A stretch of 38,998 bases of DNA from Planctomycetota bacterium. Lineage in GTDB: Bacteria > Planctomycetota > PLA2. The stretch lies in contig JAPUHK010000116.1 of the NCBI GenBank assembly GCA_027297745.1, positions 1-38,998 of the forward strand. Direction: 5' to 3'. The position numbers were made by a program, and so were the translations under genes. Below the pieces are notes generated by a model, which saw only the letters and a program-made list of their open reading frames with translations, did not search any database and was not told the origin of the DNA. Below are positions 8,218 to 17,337 of the stretch, piece after piece (position 1 is the stretch's first letter; every line of letters begins with the position of its first letter).

Positions 8218-9366
8218 ATGAGCGCACGCATTCTGAAGATCACCGGCAAACGCATTCGCGATCCTCTGGCGGTCGTCAAGCTGGGCGACTTCCGGTTGCG
8301 GGAAGCGGGCACGCTCGACACGGCAGAAGCACTGCGCGATCCGCGGCTCTCGCTGTACTGCCTGGACGGCCCGCGCCGGCGCGCCTTGTACGTGCGTACG
8401 CCCGACTCCGTGGACCTCACGCGCGAGCCGTTCATCTGGCGGGCGCAGCGGCTGCACGCCGAAGAGCTGGTGGCGATCGACCTGGATGAGCTGGACGAGT
8501 TGGCCGACGGGATGGAGGATCCGGGCGACCGCATCACGCTGCTCTACTCCGTCGGCCGCTGCGGCTCCACGCTGCTGAGCCGGGCGTTCCACAAGGCCGG
8601 CTGCCTCAGCCTTTCCGAGCCGGACGTGTACACGCAACTGCTGAGCTGGAAGATGAGCCCGGAGCAAGGGCCGCTGCGCCTGCGGCGCCTGACGCGCGTG
8701 TTGCTGGGAGGGCGGGGCCCGCGGCCGGCGCACCTCGTGCTGAAATTCCGCAGCATGTGCATGGAGCAGGCGGGCATGATGCACGCGGCCTTTCCCGAAG
8801 CCCGCATGCTGTTTCTGTACCGCGACGCCGAGGCCGTGGTGCGGTCCGGCATGGGCGCTTTCTGCCGCTTCGGCTCGAACCTGTGGTTGCTGCACCACTT
8901 CAGTCGCTGGGCACCCCTGCGCCCGCTGCTGCGCAGCCGGCTGCCCCGCCGCCTGCAGATGATGAGGCACTGGTCTCCGTGCGTGGATCTGTACGACACG
9001 CACGAGTGGAGCCGCATGGGCGCGGTGGGGATGCTTGCGGTGATGTGGCTTTCGGCCATGGCGCGTTGCCTCGCGTTGCACGAGGAGCGGCTGCCCTGGA
9101 CGACGCTGCGCTACGAGGACCTGATCGAGAGCCCGGAGCGGATTCTCGCGCAGGTGTTCCAGGCCTGCGGCCTTCCCGCGTCCCGCGTCGCGGACGCCCA
9201 GCGAGCGCTGCTGGAGGACTCCCAAAGGGGATCGATGGTGGCGCGCGCGACGGTCCGGCGTTGGACTCTGCGGGAGGCGGACCGCCGCACGATCGCCGAG
9301 GTGCTCGCGCGTCACCCGTGTATCCGCACGCCGGGATTCATCCTGCCCGGAACGTTGCGTGCCTGA
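8218..9366 (+). CDS. Sulfotransferase-like protein
   Basis: LLYSVGRCGSTLLSRAFHKAG (PAPS-loop-like); FLYRDAEAVVRSG; C-term pattern WTTLRYEDLIESPERIL. Alternative start at 8191. Confidence 0.75.
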   Translation: MSARILKITGKRIRDPLAVVKLGDFRLREAGTLDTAEALRDPRLSLYCLDGPRRRALYVRTPDSVDLTREPFIWRAQRLHAEELVAIDLDELDELADGMEDPGDRITLLYSVGRCGSTLLSRAFHKAGCLSLSEPDVYTQLLSWKMSPEQGPLRLRRLTRVLLGGRGPRPAHLVLKFRSMCMEQAGMMHAAFPEARMLFLYRDAEAVVRSGMGAFCRFGSNLWLLHHFSRWAPLRPLLRSRLPRRLQMMRHWSPCVDLYDTHEWSRMGAVGMLAVMWLSAMARCLALHEERLPWTTLRYEDLIESPERILAQVFQACGLPASRVADAQRALLEDSQRGSMVARATVRRWTLREADRRTIAEVLARHPCIRTPGFILPGTLRA

Positions 9367-9420
9367 GCCCCGTTGCGCCACCGTCGACGGGAGCAGGAGC
9401 GGGCAGATACGGGAACCGAG

Positions 9421-10161
9421 TCAGTGGCGGATGGCCGACGCGCAGGAGCCGTACTTGTCCTTCAGCTTCCCGTACTGCCCCTGGGTGAGCTGCATACGCC
9501 GGCCCTTGTCGAGCGTCTTGAGCGTGCGGCTTATGAGGTGTACGACGACCGCGTCGTGCACGAGGCCGTGCCGCAGGCCGTGCGCTTGCAGCTGCTTGCC
9601 GTAGTCGTCGTCCGAGCACCAGAAGACGAAGCGTTCGTCCAGCTTGCCGATCTTGGCGTAGATCGAACGCTCCTGCATGAGGCACCAGCCCGCCACGTGG
9701 CGTTGCGTGCGATAGCCGATCTCGACCTTCCCCCGCTTGCGCCGCAGCTTCCAGTGATCGCGGTGGGTCGCGGGGCAGAAGGGGCTGGCGCTCTGCAGCC
9801 CGTGCTCCCGCATGGCCTCGAGCAGGCGTGTGGCCCAGCGCGAACGGAACCGGAGGTCGTTGTTGCAGATCGTGACGTAGTCGGCTGTGCAGTGCTCCAG
9901 GCCGAGGTTGACGAACTTGTTGTAGCCGAACTCGGTCTTGGGGTAGATCGTCGTGGTGCCCTCGAACTGGAACGGCTCGAGCGCGGACTCCGTCTCGACT
10001 ACGAAGACGTTGAAGCGGATGCCGGGATCCCTGCGGCGCAGCTCGTGGACGCAGCGCTGGGTCATCCGCTTGAGCTTGCGGTCCCGGGCCCAGCTGGGGA
10101 TGACGACGTCGACTTCCGTACCTGTTCTCAAGTCTCGCGCTCCTGTAGGACCGAAGCTCAC
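9421..10161 (-). CDS. Glycosyltransferase family 2-like protein
   Basis: EVDVVIPSWARDRKLKRMTQRCVHEL..TICNNDLRFRSRWATRLLEAM..FVFWCSDDDYGKQLQAHG. Confidence 0.75.
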   Translation of the reverse strand: MSFGPTGARDLRTGTEVDVVIPSWARDRKLKRMTQRCVHELRRRDPGIRFNVFVVETESALEPFQFEGTTTIYPKTEFGYNKFVNLGLEHCTADYVTICNNDLRFRSRWATRLLEAMREHGLQSASPFCPATHRDHWKLRRKRGKVEIGYRTQRHVAGWCLMQERSIYAKIGKLDERFVFWCSDDDYGKQLQAHGLRHGLVHDAVVVHLISRTLKTLDKGRRMQLTQGQYGKLKDKYGSCASAIRH

Positions 10162-10257
10162 GGGCTCCGCAGTGGAGCCCTACGCCGCAACCGGCGCGGA
10201 TTGTAGCGGGATCCGTCGCCGGGCGCTGGTCCGCGATCGAGTAGTGTAGTCGCCCTC

Positions 10258-10923
10258 ATGAGCGAGGAGCTGACCGTCGTCTGCGCCGCCTACCGGCGCT
10301 ACCGCCGGATCCACGTGCTCGTGCACTCCTTTCTGTGCCAGACCCTCGACAACTGGAAGCTGCGCATCCTGCACGACGGTCCCGACGAGCGCATGGCGGC
10401 CGAGTTGGCGCCGTACGTGGAGGGACCCGCGCCCGTGGAGCTCTGCTGCACCGAGAGACGCTTCGACGACTACGGCTACTCCCTGCGCGAGCGCGGCCTG
10501 CGCGAGGCGGACACGGAATTCGTGATGTTCACCAACGACGACAACTACTACGCGCCGAAGTTCCTCGAGTACATGTTCGGCGCGATCCGCGCCGGCGACC
10601 TCGATTTCGTGCTGTGCAACATGATCCACAGCCCCCACAACCCCGGCGAATACAAGCAAGACGACTACCACGTGTTCGACTCCTATCCGCGCTTGAACTA
10701 CGTCGACATCGGCAATTTCATCGTGCGCCGCCGCTGCGCGCTGCAGGTCGGCTTCGAGGACAAGTCGTTCGGCGCCGACGGGATCTTCGTCGAACGCTTG
10801 ATGGACGCTTTCAACGTGCGCAGCTTCATTCCCGGCTGGCCGGCCGAGCCGCGGGCAGCCCGCCCGGGACACGAAGCGCTGCGGGTCGGCAAGGTCGACC
10901 GGGTGCTCTTCGTCCACAACTGA
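10258..10923 (+). CDS. Glycosyltransferase family 2-like protein
   Basis: ELTVVCAAYRRYRRIHVLVHSFLCQTLDNWKLRILHDGPD..FVMFTNDDNYYAPKFLEYM. Confidence 0.85.
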   Translation: MSEELTVVCAAYRRYRRIHVLVHSFLCQTLDNWKLRILHDGPDERMAAELAPYVEGPAPVELCCTERRFDDYGYSLRERGLREADTEFVMFTNDDNYYAPKFLEYMFGAIRAGDLDFVLCNMIHSPHNPGEYKQDDYHVFDSYPRLNYVDIGNFIVRRRCALQVGFEDKSFGADGIFVERLMDAFNVRSFIPGWPAEPRAARPGHEALRVGKVDRVLFVHN

Positions 10924-10972
10924 AACGCAAACGCAAAGGCGCAAACGCAAAGACGCAAAGGCGCAAAGAAAA
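10924..10972. repeat. (CGCAAAGR)n low-complexity intergenic repeat
   Basis: AACGCAAACGCAAAGGCGCAAACGCAAAGACGCAAAGGCGCAAAG between convergent genes. Confidence 0.85.
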
Positions 10973-10983
10973 GGGCGTGGTGG

Positions 10984-11877
10984 TTAGTCGAGGCGGGGGG
11001 GGCCGCCGGCGTCCGCATAGCCGCGGGCCAGGGCGCGGTGGATGGCGCCCCTCCAGTAGCGCTGCCGCGCACCGGGCACGCGCAGGCGCGCCAGGAGCCC
11101 GTCGAGCACGAGCCGCGCCCCCTTGCGCCCGTTCCAGCGCACGGGCAACAGCCCGAGGTCCTCGCGCACGAGCAGGGGGAGCGTGCGCCCCGTCCGGTAC
11201 GAGCGCTCCAGGTAGCCCTGCAGCGTGACCGGGTGGCGGTGGTGGCCGATGCACTCCTTGTCGAAGTAGAACTCGAAGCCCGCGCGTTTCAGCCGGTGGG
11301 CCCACTCGAGGTTCTCGTAGTAGCGCAGGTCCTCCCGGAAGCGCAGGTCGGGTCCCAGCTCCTCGCGCAGGACCGCGAACAGGCAGGCCTCCACGTAGCG
11401 CCATTCCACGTTGCCCGACTGTTGCAGCTCGTGGAAGATGTGCTGCCGATCGGAGCCCGCCAGCCAGCGCGCGAAGGCGTCGTCCCCGAGCTCTTGTACG
11501 AGGTTGCCCAGGAAGCCGGCTCGGGCATGCCCGGGGTCCGTGAAGAAACGGTCGCAGCGCGCGAGCACGTCCGGAGCGAGCAGGATGTCGTCGCCGAGGA
11601 AGAACAGGATCGTGCCGGACGCTTCCTCGACGGCGCGGTTGCGCGCCTGCGCGGCCCCGCGGTTGGGTTGCTCGACGACCCGCAGCCGGTCGTCCCGCTC
11701 CGCCCGCTCGCGCAGGAACGGTGCGGTCCCGTCCGTCGAGCCGTCGTCGATCGCAATCACCTCGAGGCTCCCGCCGCCGCGCAAGTAGTCCTGCGCGTCG
11801 ATGCGGTCGAGCGTCTGCTGCAGGACGTCCATGCGCTCGAAGGTCGGCAGCACGACCGAGAAGCGCGGCGCCGTCAT
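10984..11877 (-). CDS. Glycosyltransferase family 2
   Basis: MTAPRFSVVLPTFERMDVLQQTLDRIDAQ..VIAIDDGSTDGTAPFL..FLGDDILLAPDVL. Confidence 0.93.
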   Translation of the reverse strand: MTAPRFSVVLPTFERMDVLQQTLDRIDAQDYLRGGGSLEVIAIDDGSTDGTAPFLRERAERDDRLRVVEQPNRGAAQARNRAVEEASGTILFFLGDDILLAPDVLARCDRFFTDPGHARAGFLGNLVQELGDDAFARWLAGSDRQHIFHELQQSGNVEWRYVEACLFAVLREELGPDLRFREDLRYYENLEWAHRLKRAGFEFYFDKECIGHHRHPVTLQGYLERSYRTGRTLPLLVREDLGLLPVRWNGRKGARLVLDGLLARLRVPGARQRYWRGAIHRALARGYADAGGPPRLD

Positions 11878-12797
11878 CGCTGCGACCCGTGGTAGAGACC
11901 CCAGCGCCGGGCGGACCACTTCAGGTCCTCGGCCCAGCGCTCCGGGGGGCGCGTGAGGCGGCGCACGGCGTAGACCAGGTCGCCCCGGATGGCCCGGCGC
12001 AGCAGGCGCAAGCGGGCCACCCGGCCCGCACCCCCCTCCTTGCGCTGCCCGTCCCGGTCGAAGTAGGCGTAGCCCGCGAAGAGCCCCCGCAGGTAGCGGG
12101 TGCGCTGCCGCGAGCGGGTCACGAAGTGCAGCACCCGCGCCGCCTGTACCCAACGTCCCTGCGCCCCGTCGAGCATGGCCGTCTGCAGCAGCGTGGTCTC
12201 CTCACCCGACAAGAGGCCGCCCGCGCGGCGCCCCCGGCCGGGGTCGAAACGGTAGCGCGCCTGCAACTCGCGCCGGATCGCGAAGTTGGCCCCGTAGGGG
12301 ATCTGAGCGTGGTCCTCGGGGTCGAGCCGTCCGTGCTGCGGTCCCAGGTCGAGGCCGGAGTAAGCCGCGACGAAGTGGGGCAACGTGCGCCGTAGCCATT
12401 CCGGCATCGGCCGCTCGAAGTCCAGCTCGATCGGGCCGCCGAGCACGCCCGCTTCCGGATGCCGCTCGAACTCCTCGAGGTAAGCGCGCATCCAGCCCGG
12501 GGTTACGCGTATGTCGTCGTCGGTCCACAGGAGGTACTCGCCGTCGGCCCCCTCGACGGCCCGGTTGCGGGCATGCGAGACGCCCGGGCGCGGCTCGAAG
12601 GCGCGCTCGAGCGGCAGCCGCCCTTCGAAGTCGTCCAGCAGCCGCTGGGTGCCGTCGGTGCAGTTGTTGTCCACGACCAGTAACTTCCAGTGGACACCCG
12701 CCGGGACCTCTACGCGCTCGAGCGCCTCGAGGCAACCACGCAGCAGAGAGGCACGGTTCCACGTGCACAGACAAACGGTCACTCGCACGGGCGGCAT
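11874..12797 (-). CDS. Glycosyltransferase family 2
   Basis: VRVTVCLCTWNRASLLRGCLEAL..LLVVDNNCTDGT..YLLWTDDDIRV; 4-bp overlap with the downstream GT. Confidence 0.94.
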   Translation of the reverse strand: MPPVRVTVCLCTWNRASLLRGCLEALERVEVPAGVHWKLLVVDNNCTDGTQRLLDDFEGRLPLERAFEPRPGVSHARNRAVEGADGEYLLWTDDDIRVTPGWMRAYLEEFERHPEAGVLGGPIELDFERPMPEWLRRTLPHFVAAYSGLDLGPQHGRLDPEDHAQIPYGANFAIRRELQARYRFDPGRGRRAGGLLSGEETTLLQTAMLDGAQGRWVQAARVLHFVTRSRQRTRYLRGLFAGYAYFDRDGQRKEGGAGRVARLRLLRRAIRGDLVYAVRRLTRPPERWAEDLKWSARRWGLYHGSQR

Positions 12798-12864
12798 TAT
12801 TCACGATTCGACGCGTAGGGGGCTGCGTTGGGGCGCAGGCCGTTTGCTATAGTCCTCCTGAGCT

Positions 12865-13830
12865 ATGGGGGTTCTAGCGGTTGCAGCCGTCGTCCCGGTC
12901 TACAACCGCCCCCGGGTCGTCATCGAGGCGCTGGACTCGGTGGCTGCCCAGACCCGCCCGCCCGACGAGCTTGTCGTGGTCGACGACGGGTCCTCCCCGG
13001 AGACCGCGCGTCGCGTGGCGGCCTGGATCGAGGCGTCCAACGGGCGCTTGCCCACCCGGCTGATCCGGCAGACCAACGCGGGCCCGGCCGCCGCCCGCAA
13101 CCGCGGCGCGGCGGAGGTGAACGGTTGCGACCTGCTGGCTTTCCTGGACTCGGACGACCTGTGGCCGCAGGACTATCTGGAGCGCATGACGCAGGCGTTC
13201 GAGCGCAACCCCAGCGCGGCCGCGGCCTCCTGCGACCAACTGCTGCTCGACGCCCGGACGGAGCACTCCGAGCTCATTCGGCGCGACGTGGCCGCTCCGC
13301 GCGCGACCTCCCGCATCCTGGCGGAGGGGGCGCCGGGCACGCCGAACACCGTCGTGCGCACGGCGCCCTTCCGCGCGGCCGGCGGGTACCACCCCAAGTG
13401 GCCCCTGGGCGAAGAGTTCGACCTTATGCTGCGCCTGAGCCAGCACGGCGAGTGGCTGTACGTGCCGGGCGCTCCTGTGGTCGTGCGCCTTGGACGGGCC
13501 GCGGCCGCCGGTGAAGAGGGCCACTTCGGGAAGCTGCGCCCGGACCCGCGGCGCATCGAGGCGCAGCTGATCGAGGAGTTCCTCACGAGCTACGTGCCCG
13601 GTCGCAACGGCGGGGCCAACGGCGGTCCCGAACCCGCCGAGCGCCGCGTGCTCGCCTACCGCTGGTACAAGGCCGGGCGGCAGCTGGCGCGCCTAGGCAA
13701 GCGCCACGAAGGGCACGAGTGCTTCCGTCGTGCGTTGCATTGGCGGCTGGGCTACTTCCGCGCCTGGTGGGGCGCCGCCGCCACGGTCGGATTCCGCAAC
13801 GGCGCGGGCGGCAACCGGGCAGCACCCTAG
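12865..13830 (+). CDS. Glycosyltransferase family 2
   Basis: VAAVVPVYNRPRVVIEALDSVAAQTRPPDELVVVDDGS..LLAFLDSDDLWPQDYLERM. Confidence 0.94.
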   Translation: MGVLAVAAVVPVYNRPRVVIEALDSVAAQTRPPDELVVVDDGSSPETARRVAAWIEASNGRLPTRLIRQTNAGPAAARNRGAAEVNGCDLLAFLDSDDLWPQDYLERMTQAFERNPSAAAASCDQLLLDARTEHSELIRRDVAAPRATSRILAEGAPGTPNTVVRTAPFRAAGGYHPKWPLGEEFDLMLRLSQHGEWLYVPGAPVVVRLGRAAAAGEEGHFGKLRPDPRRIEAQLIEEFLTSYVPGRNGGANGGPEPAERRVLAYRWYKAGRQLARLGKRHEGHECFRRALHWRLGYFRAWWGAAATVGFRNGAGGNRAAP

Positions 13831-13848
13831 GCGCCCACGCCACCCGGC

Positions 13849-14724
13849 TCAGTCCTCATGCATGCCGATGATGCGGCGCGCCTCGGCCGGGTCGGCAATC
13901 TCGCGCCCCGCAGCGCGCGCGAGCTTGACGATGCGCTCGATCAATCCGGCGTTGGTCGCCGGCCGCGTTCGTTCGGCGTCGTACCAGAGGTTGTCCTCGA
14001 GCCCCACGCGGACATGCCCACCCATGGTGACCGCCAGGGACTGGACGAAGAACTGGTAGCGGCCGATCCCCGTGGCCGACCAGGTCATCTTGTCGGGCAA
14101 GGCGCGCACGATCGAAGCCAGGTTGAAGGGCGTGGCGCTCAGCGTTCCTAGCGAGCCGAGCAGGATGTTTCCGTACAGCGGCAGACGGAGGATCTGCTTG
14201 CGCAGCAGGAAGTGCGCGTAGTCGGCCATGCCCATGTCGAAGATCTCGAGCTCGGGAACGATGCCCAGCTCGTTCATGGCACCTGCCAGGGAGTGGATCA
14301 TGTCGGGAGCGTTGACCGACGCCTGCTTGGGGAAGTTCAGCGATCCCAGGGTCAGCGACCCGAAGTCCGGTCGGCAGCCGGGTCCCGGGTCCAACACCTC
14401 CGAGCGCTGCGAGAGCTCATGGAAGACGCGGCCGCTGGTCGACCCCGAGATGAGCATGCCCGGGCAGGCCGCGTGGATGCCGCCGATGATCTCGGCGTAG
14501 ATCTCTTTGCGGTAGTCGGGCGTCCCGTTCCCGGCCCGCGCGTGCACGTGAATCACGCTCGCTCCGGCCTCGAAGCAGCGCCGGGCGTCCGCGACGACCT
14601 GCTTGGGGGTGATGGGTACGGCCGGGTTTTGCTCGCGGGTCGGGACCATCCCGGTGACCGCGGCGTTGATGATCAGGTCGTTCAGAGGATCCCCTGTTGC
14701 ACCGCGAGCGGCTTGCCTGCGCAC
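13849..14724 (-). CDS. BKACE family (DUF849, beta-keto acid cleavage enzyme)
   Basis: LIINAAVTGMVPTREQNPAVPITPKQVVADARRCFEAGASVIHVHAR..GGHVRVGLEDNLWY. Start uncertain: GTG 14724, or a CTG overlapping the upstream TGA. Confidence 0.9.
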   Translation of the reverse strand: MRRQAARGATGDPLNDLIINAAVTGMVPTREQNPAVPITPKQVVADARRCFEAGASVIHVHARAGNGTPDYRKEIYAEIIGGIHAACPGMLISGSTSGRVFHELSQRSEVLDPGPGCRPDFGSLTLGSLNFPKQASVNAPDMIHSLAGAMNELGIVPELEIFDMGMADYAHFLLRKQILRLPLYGNILLGSLGTLSATPFNLASIVRALPDKMTWSATGIGRYQFFVQSLAVTMGGHVRVGLEDNLWYDAERTRPATNAGLIERIVKLARAAGREIADPAEARRIIGMHED

Positions 14725-15842
14725 GTGCGCAGCATCGTCTCGAGCGACTCGGCGAGGGTCAGGTCGCGTTCCAGGAACGTGCGCGCCCGGCGCGTGATCC
14801 CCGCCCGCTCCTGCTCATGGTCCAGGTAGTGCAGGATCGTCTCGCTCAGGCGATCCACGTCCGCCCATGCGAAGTGCACCCCGGGCTCGTAGGGCTCGGC
14901 GTTGCCGCACGCCTCCGAGACGACCAGCGCGCCGCAGGCCATGCCCATCAGGATGCGCATGCCGCAGAACTCCCAGGGGAACTTGGGCAGGTTGAGCAGC
15001 ACCTTGGTTCGGCTGAGCAGGCGGTCGCGGTCCTCGCCCCAGCACCCGTGGTCCACGATCTCGAGCTTGCGCCCCTTTGCCTTCAGCTCCGAGCCCAGGC
15101 GTTGCAGCAGACGGGCCCGACGGTTCCCGTGGAAGCGCCCCAGGAAGAGCACGTCCACGTCCCGTTCGATCTGCAGGTCGCGGCCCCAGGCGGCGTGCGA
15201 GCCCAGCGGCACGAAGGTGGCCGGGATCCCGCGGCTCTCCAAGAACTCGACGCGCGGACGGGTGGTGGCGCACACGTGGTCGAGCGCGCCCGCGGCTACC
15301 ATGTCGGCCACCCACAGGTACTGCGTCATGACGAAGAAGAAGCTGTCGCTGTCGAACTCGCCCCAGCCCTGGCGCTGCGGATCCCGCTCCACCTCCGCGG
15401 CGTAGCTCCGCGCGCGGTACGAGCGCAGTGCGCGCACGAGCCGCGTCCGGTAAGGGACCACACCCTCGAGCAGCTTGCCCCAGAAGCGGGGCAGGCGCGC
15501 CCACGTGCAGGCGGCGACCTTGCGCCCAACGGCTTCGCCGTGCCGGCTCAGCGCGGGCGGGGGGAGCGGTTCCAGATCCCAGAACACGGTCCGGGGGCCG
15601 CTTGCGGGGCGTCGCCGCAAGAGCTCCGGCAGGTTCCGCAGCTTGCGGCAGTCGCCCGCCAGCAGGAGCAGGTCGCAGTCCAGTGCGGCCGGCGTCGCCT
15701 CATGCGCGGCCGTGGCCTCCAGCCCCCGGCCGCGCAGCACGTCCGTGATCATCACGCCGACGTCTCGAAACAGCCGGTCCGCAGGCAACAAGACGTGCAC
15801 GCGGCTGACGCCCTGCATGGTCGAGTCCGTACTCACACCCAT
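14682..15842 (-). CDS. CgeB-like glycosyltransferase
   Basis: VHVLLPADRLFRDVGVMITDVLRGRG..DVDVLFLGRFHGNRRARLLQRL..LNLPKFPWEFCGMRILMGMACGALVVSEACGNAEPYEPGVHFAW. Confidence 0.8.
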   Translation of the reverse strand: MGVSTDSTMQGVSRVHVLLPADRLFRDVGVMITDVLRGRGLEATAAHEATPAALDCDLLLLAGDCRKLRNLPELLRRRPASGPRTVFWDLEPLPPPALSRHGEAVGRKVAACTWARLPRFWGKLLEGVVPYRTRLVRALRSYRARSYAAEVERDPQRQGWGEFDSDSFFFVMTQYLWVADMVAAGALDHVCATTRPRVEFLESRGIPATFVPLGSHAAWGRDLQIERDVDVLFLGRFHGNRRARLLQRLGSELKAKGRKLEIVDHGCWGEDRDRLLSRTKVLLNLPKFPWEFCGMRILMGMACGALVVSEACGNAEPYEPGVHFAWADVDRLSETILHYLDHEQERAGITRRARTFLERDLTLAESLETMLRTCAGKPLAVQQGIL

Positions 15843-15908
15843 TTGTGCTTCCAGTCGGGGCGACCATCATACCGGTCCGCCCGCCTGCACCCCTCAGCCG
15901 CGCCGGCC

Positions 15909-16499
15909 TCAGCTTGGGACGGACGCCGCGCCGTTGAGCACCTCCGGGATGCGCTCCTCCGGCAGCGGCGTGTATTCGCCTGCGGTGGACCACAAGACCT
16001 CGAACGCGATGCCGCGCTTCCTAAGAAACGCCAGCCAGAGCCTGTACACCTCGTGTAGATCCACAGTGTCGTAGATCGCCCGCCAGAGGTCCGACGGAAA
16101 CGCCTGGGGAGGGTCGTTCAGGGGGTCGATCACTCCGCGTTCCGCGATCCGCTGCAGGAGCTCCTCGCGCGCCGCTACCAACACCGTGGCGCGCACGCTG
16201 CGCGCGTTGGCCATGGCCACCCTCCTCCAGCCGGCCTCATACACCCCCCAGCGCTTCCGGTCGCGCAAGAGGCGGAACAAACGCAGCCGCTTGCGGATCG
16301 ACCAGCCGCGGCCTAGCACGTAACGCTGCTCGAAGGGAAACAGGATGTTGTAGTGCACGATCGCGTCGGAGTGCTCATGCAGCCGCCGTGCCGCGCGCTC
16401 CACCCCGACGATCACCTCCGCGCCACCCCTCTCGAGCTTGTGGATGAGCGTGGACTTGCCGCTGCACGAGGGGCCGCTGACGATGTGGACTCCAGGCAC
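15909..16499 (-). CDS. P-loop NTPase/kinase-like protein
   Basis: VPGVHIVSGPSCSGKSTLIHKLERGG (Walker A). GTG 16499 chosen; the ATG at 16562 would overlap the upstream gene by 56 bp. Confidence 0.75.
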   Translation of the reverse strand: MPGVHIVSGPSCSGKSTLIHKLERGGAEVIVGVERAARRLHEHSDAIVHYNILFPFEQRYVLGRGWSIRKRLRLFRLLRDRKRWGVYEAGWRRVAMANARSVRATVLVAAREELLQRIAERGVIDPLNDPPQAFPSDLWRAIYDTVDLHEVYRLWLAFLRKRGIAFEVLWSTAGEYTPLPEERIPEVLNGAASVPS

Positions 16500-16506
16500 G
16501 GGTGGC

Positions 16507-17193
16507 TCAGGCGTGTTCGACGAGGTAGGCGTGGAGTGCGGTGGTTTCCTCGGGGAGGCCATTCGCGCCTTCGCCGTCGTGTGAGATCAGGTGCGGGGCG
16601 TAGTGCCGCGCGGCGGCCTCTTCGTCGCACGGGATGTCGAGGCTCGCGCAAAGGCTGCGGAAGCGGTCGAGATAGTCGTCGCCGCTGGCATCGAAGCAGA
16701 TCAGCGGGAAGGGATGCCGCCGGTGCAGCGCGACGAGCTTGTGGTTGTAGCGCGTCCACAGCGCGATGCCCTGCTCCAGCGGCAGGTCGTCCCGCGCGCG
16801 CAGCGAGCGGGCCACTGCCAGCGGATGCCGAAACGTGCCCACCAGGCGGTAGGCGCCGGCGTGCGGCAGCCAGGCGTCGAGCGTGAAGAGGAAACGCGGA
16901 TCCTTGATCACCCAGTAGGGGTGGCGGGCGTAAGGCCTCAGCGCGCGCCGAATGCGGCCCCGGCGCACGCGCGTGCAGTCGACGGTGCGCGGCGGCCGTT
17001 TCCAGGTTCCTCCGAAACGGCTCAGGATGAGGTCGTTGATGCGGTTGACGTCGCTGCGCTCCATGTGGTTGTGGCGCTGCGAGATGTTGCCGACCCACAG
17101 CCCCCCGGCCGCGAACAGCCCCGCAAGCGAGGACGTACCGCTGCGGTGCATGCCGAGTACGAAAACTCCAGTGCTGTTGCCGTGCCGCTCCAT
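16507..17193 (-). CDS. Sulfotransferase family protein
   Basis: GVFVLGMHRSGTSSLAGLFAAGGLWVG; WVIKDPRFLFTLDAWL; VGTFRHPLAVARSL. Alternative start 17205. Confidence 0.88.
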   Translation of the reverse strand: MERHGNSTGVFVLGMHRSGTSSLAGLFAAGGLWVGNISQRHNHMERSDVNRINDLILSRFGGTWKRPPRTVDCTRVRRGRIRRALRPYARHPYWVIKDPRFLFTLDAWLPHAGAYRLVGTFRHPLAVARSLRARDDLPLEQGIALWTRYNHKLVALHRRHPFPLICFDASGDDYLDRFRSLCASLDIPCDEEAAARHYAPHLISHDGEGANGLPEETTALHAYLVEHA

Positions 17194-17337
17194 ACCACCG
17201 GGCAAACGGGAAAACCCGGGCTCCGGCGCATAGCATTACCAGAGGCCGCCCCGCAGCGCCAGCGGACCTCATTTCGCCCCCCCCGCGCCGGTTGTCGGTG
17301 CTTTCGCTGGCTGGAAGAGTTCGTGGGCGCGCGTAGC

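Noticed and set aside
8134-9381. N-terminal extension of the SDR ORF (720 aa)
   Set aside because: Overlaps the sulfotransferase-like gene antisense; SDR homology starts at MEKKIVLVTGATSGIG (8133).
10924-10972. CRISPR or coding repeat (NAKTQRRKE-type peptide in ORF 10335-11228)
   Set aside because: Short degenerate tandem after a stop codon; the peptide is an artefact of reading the repeat.
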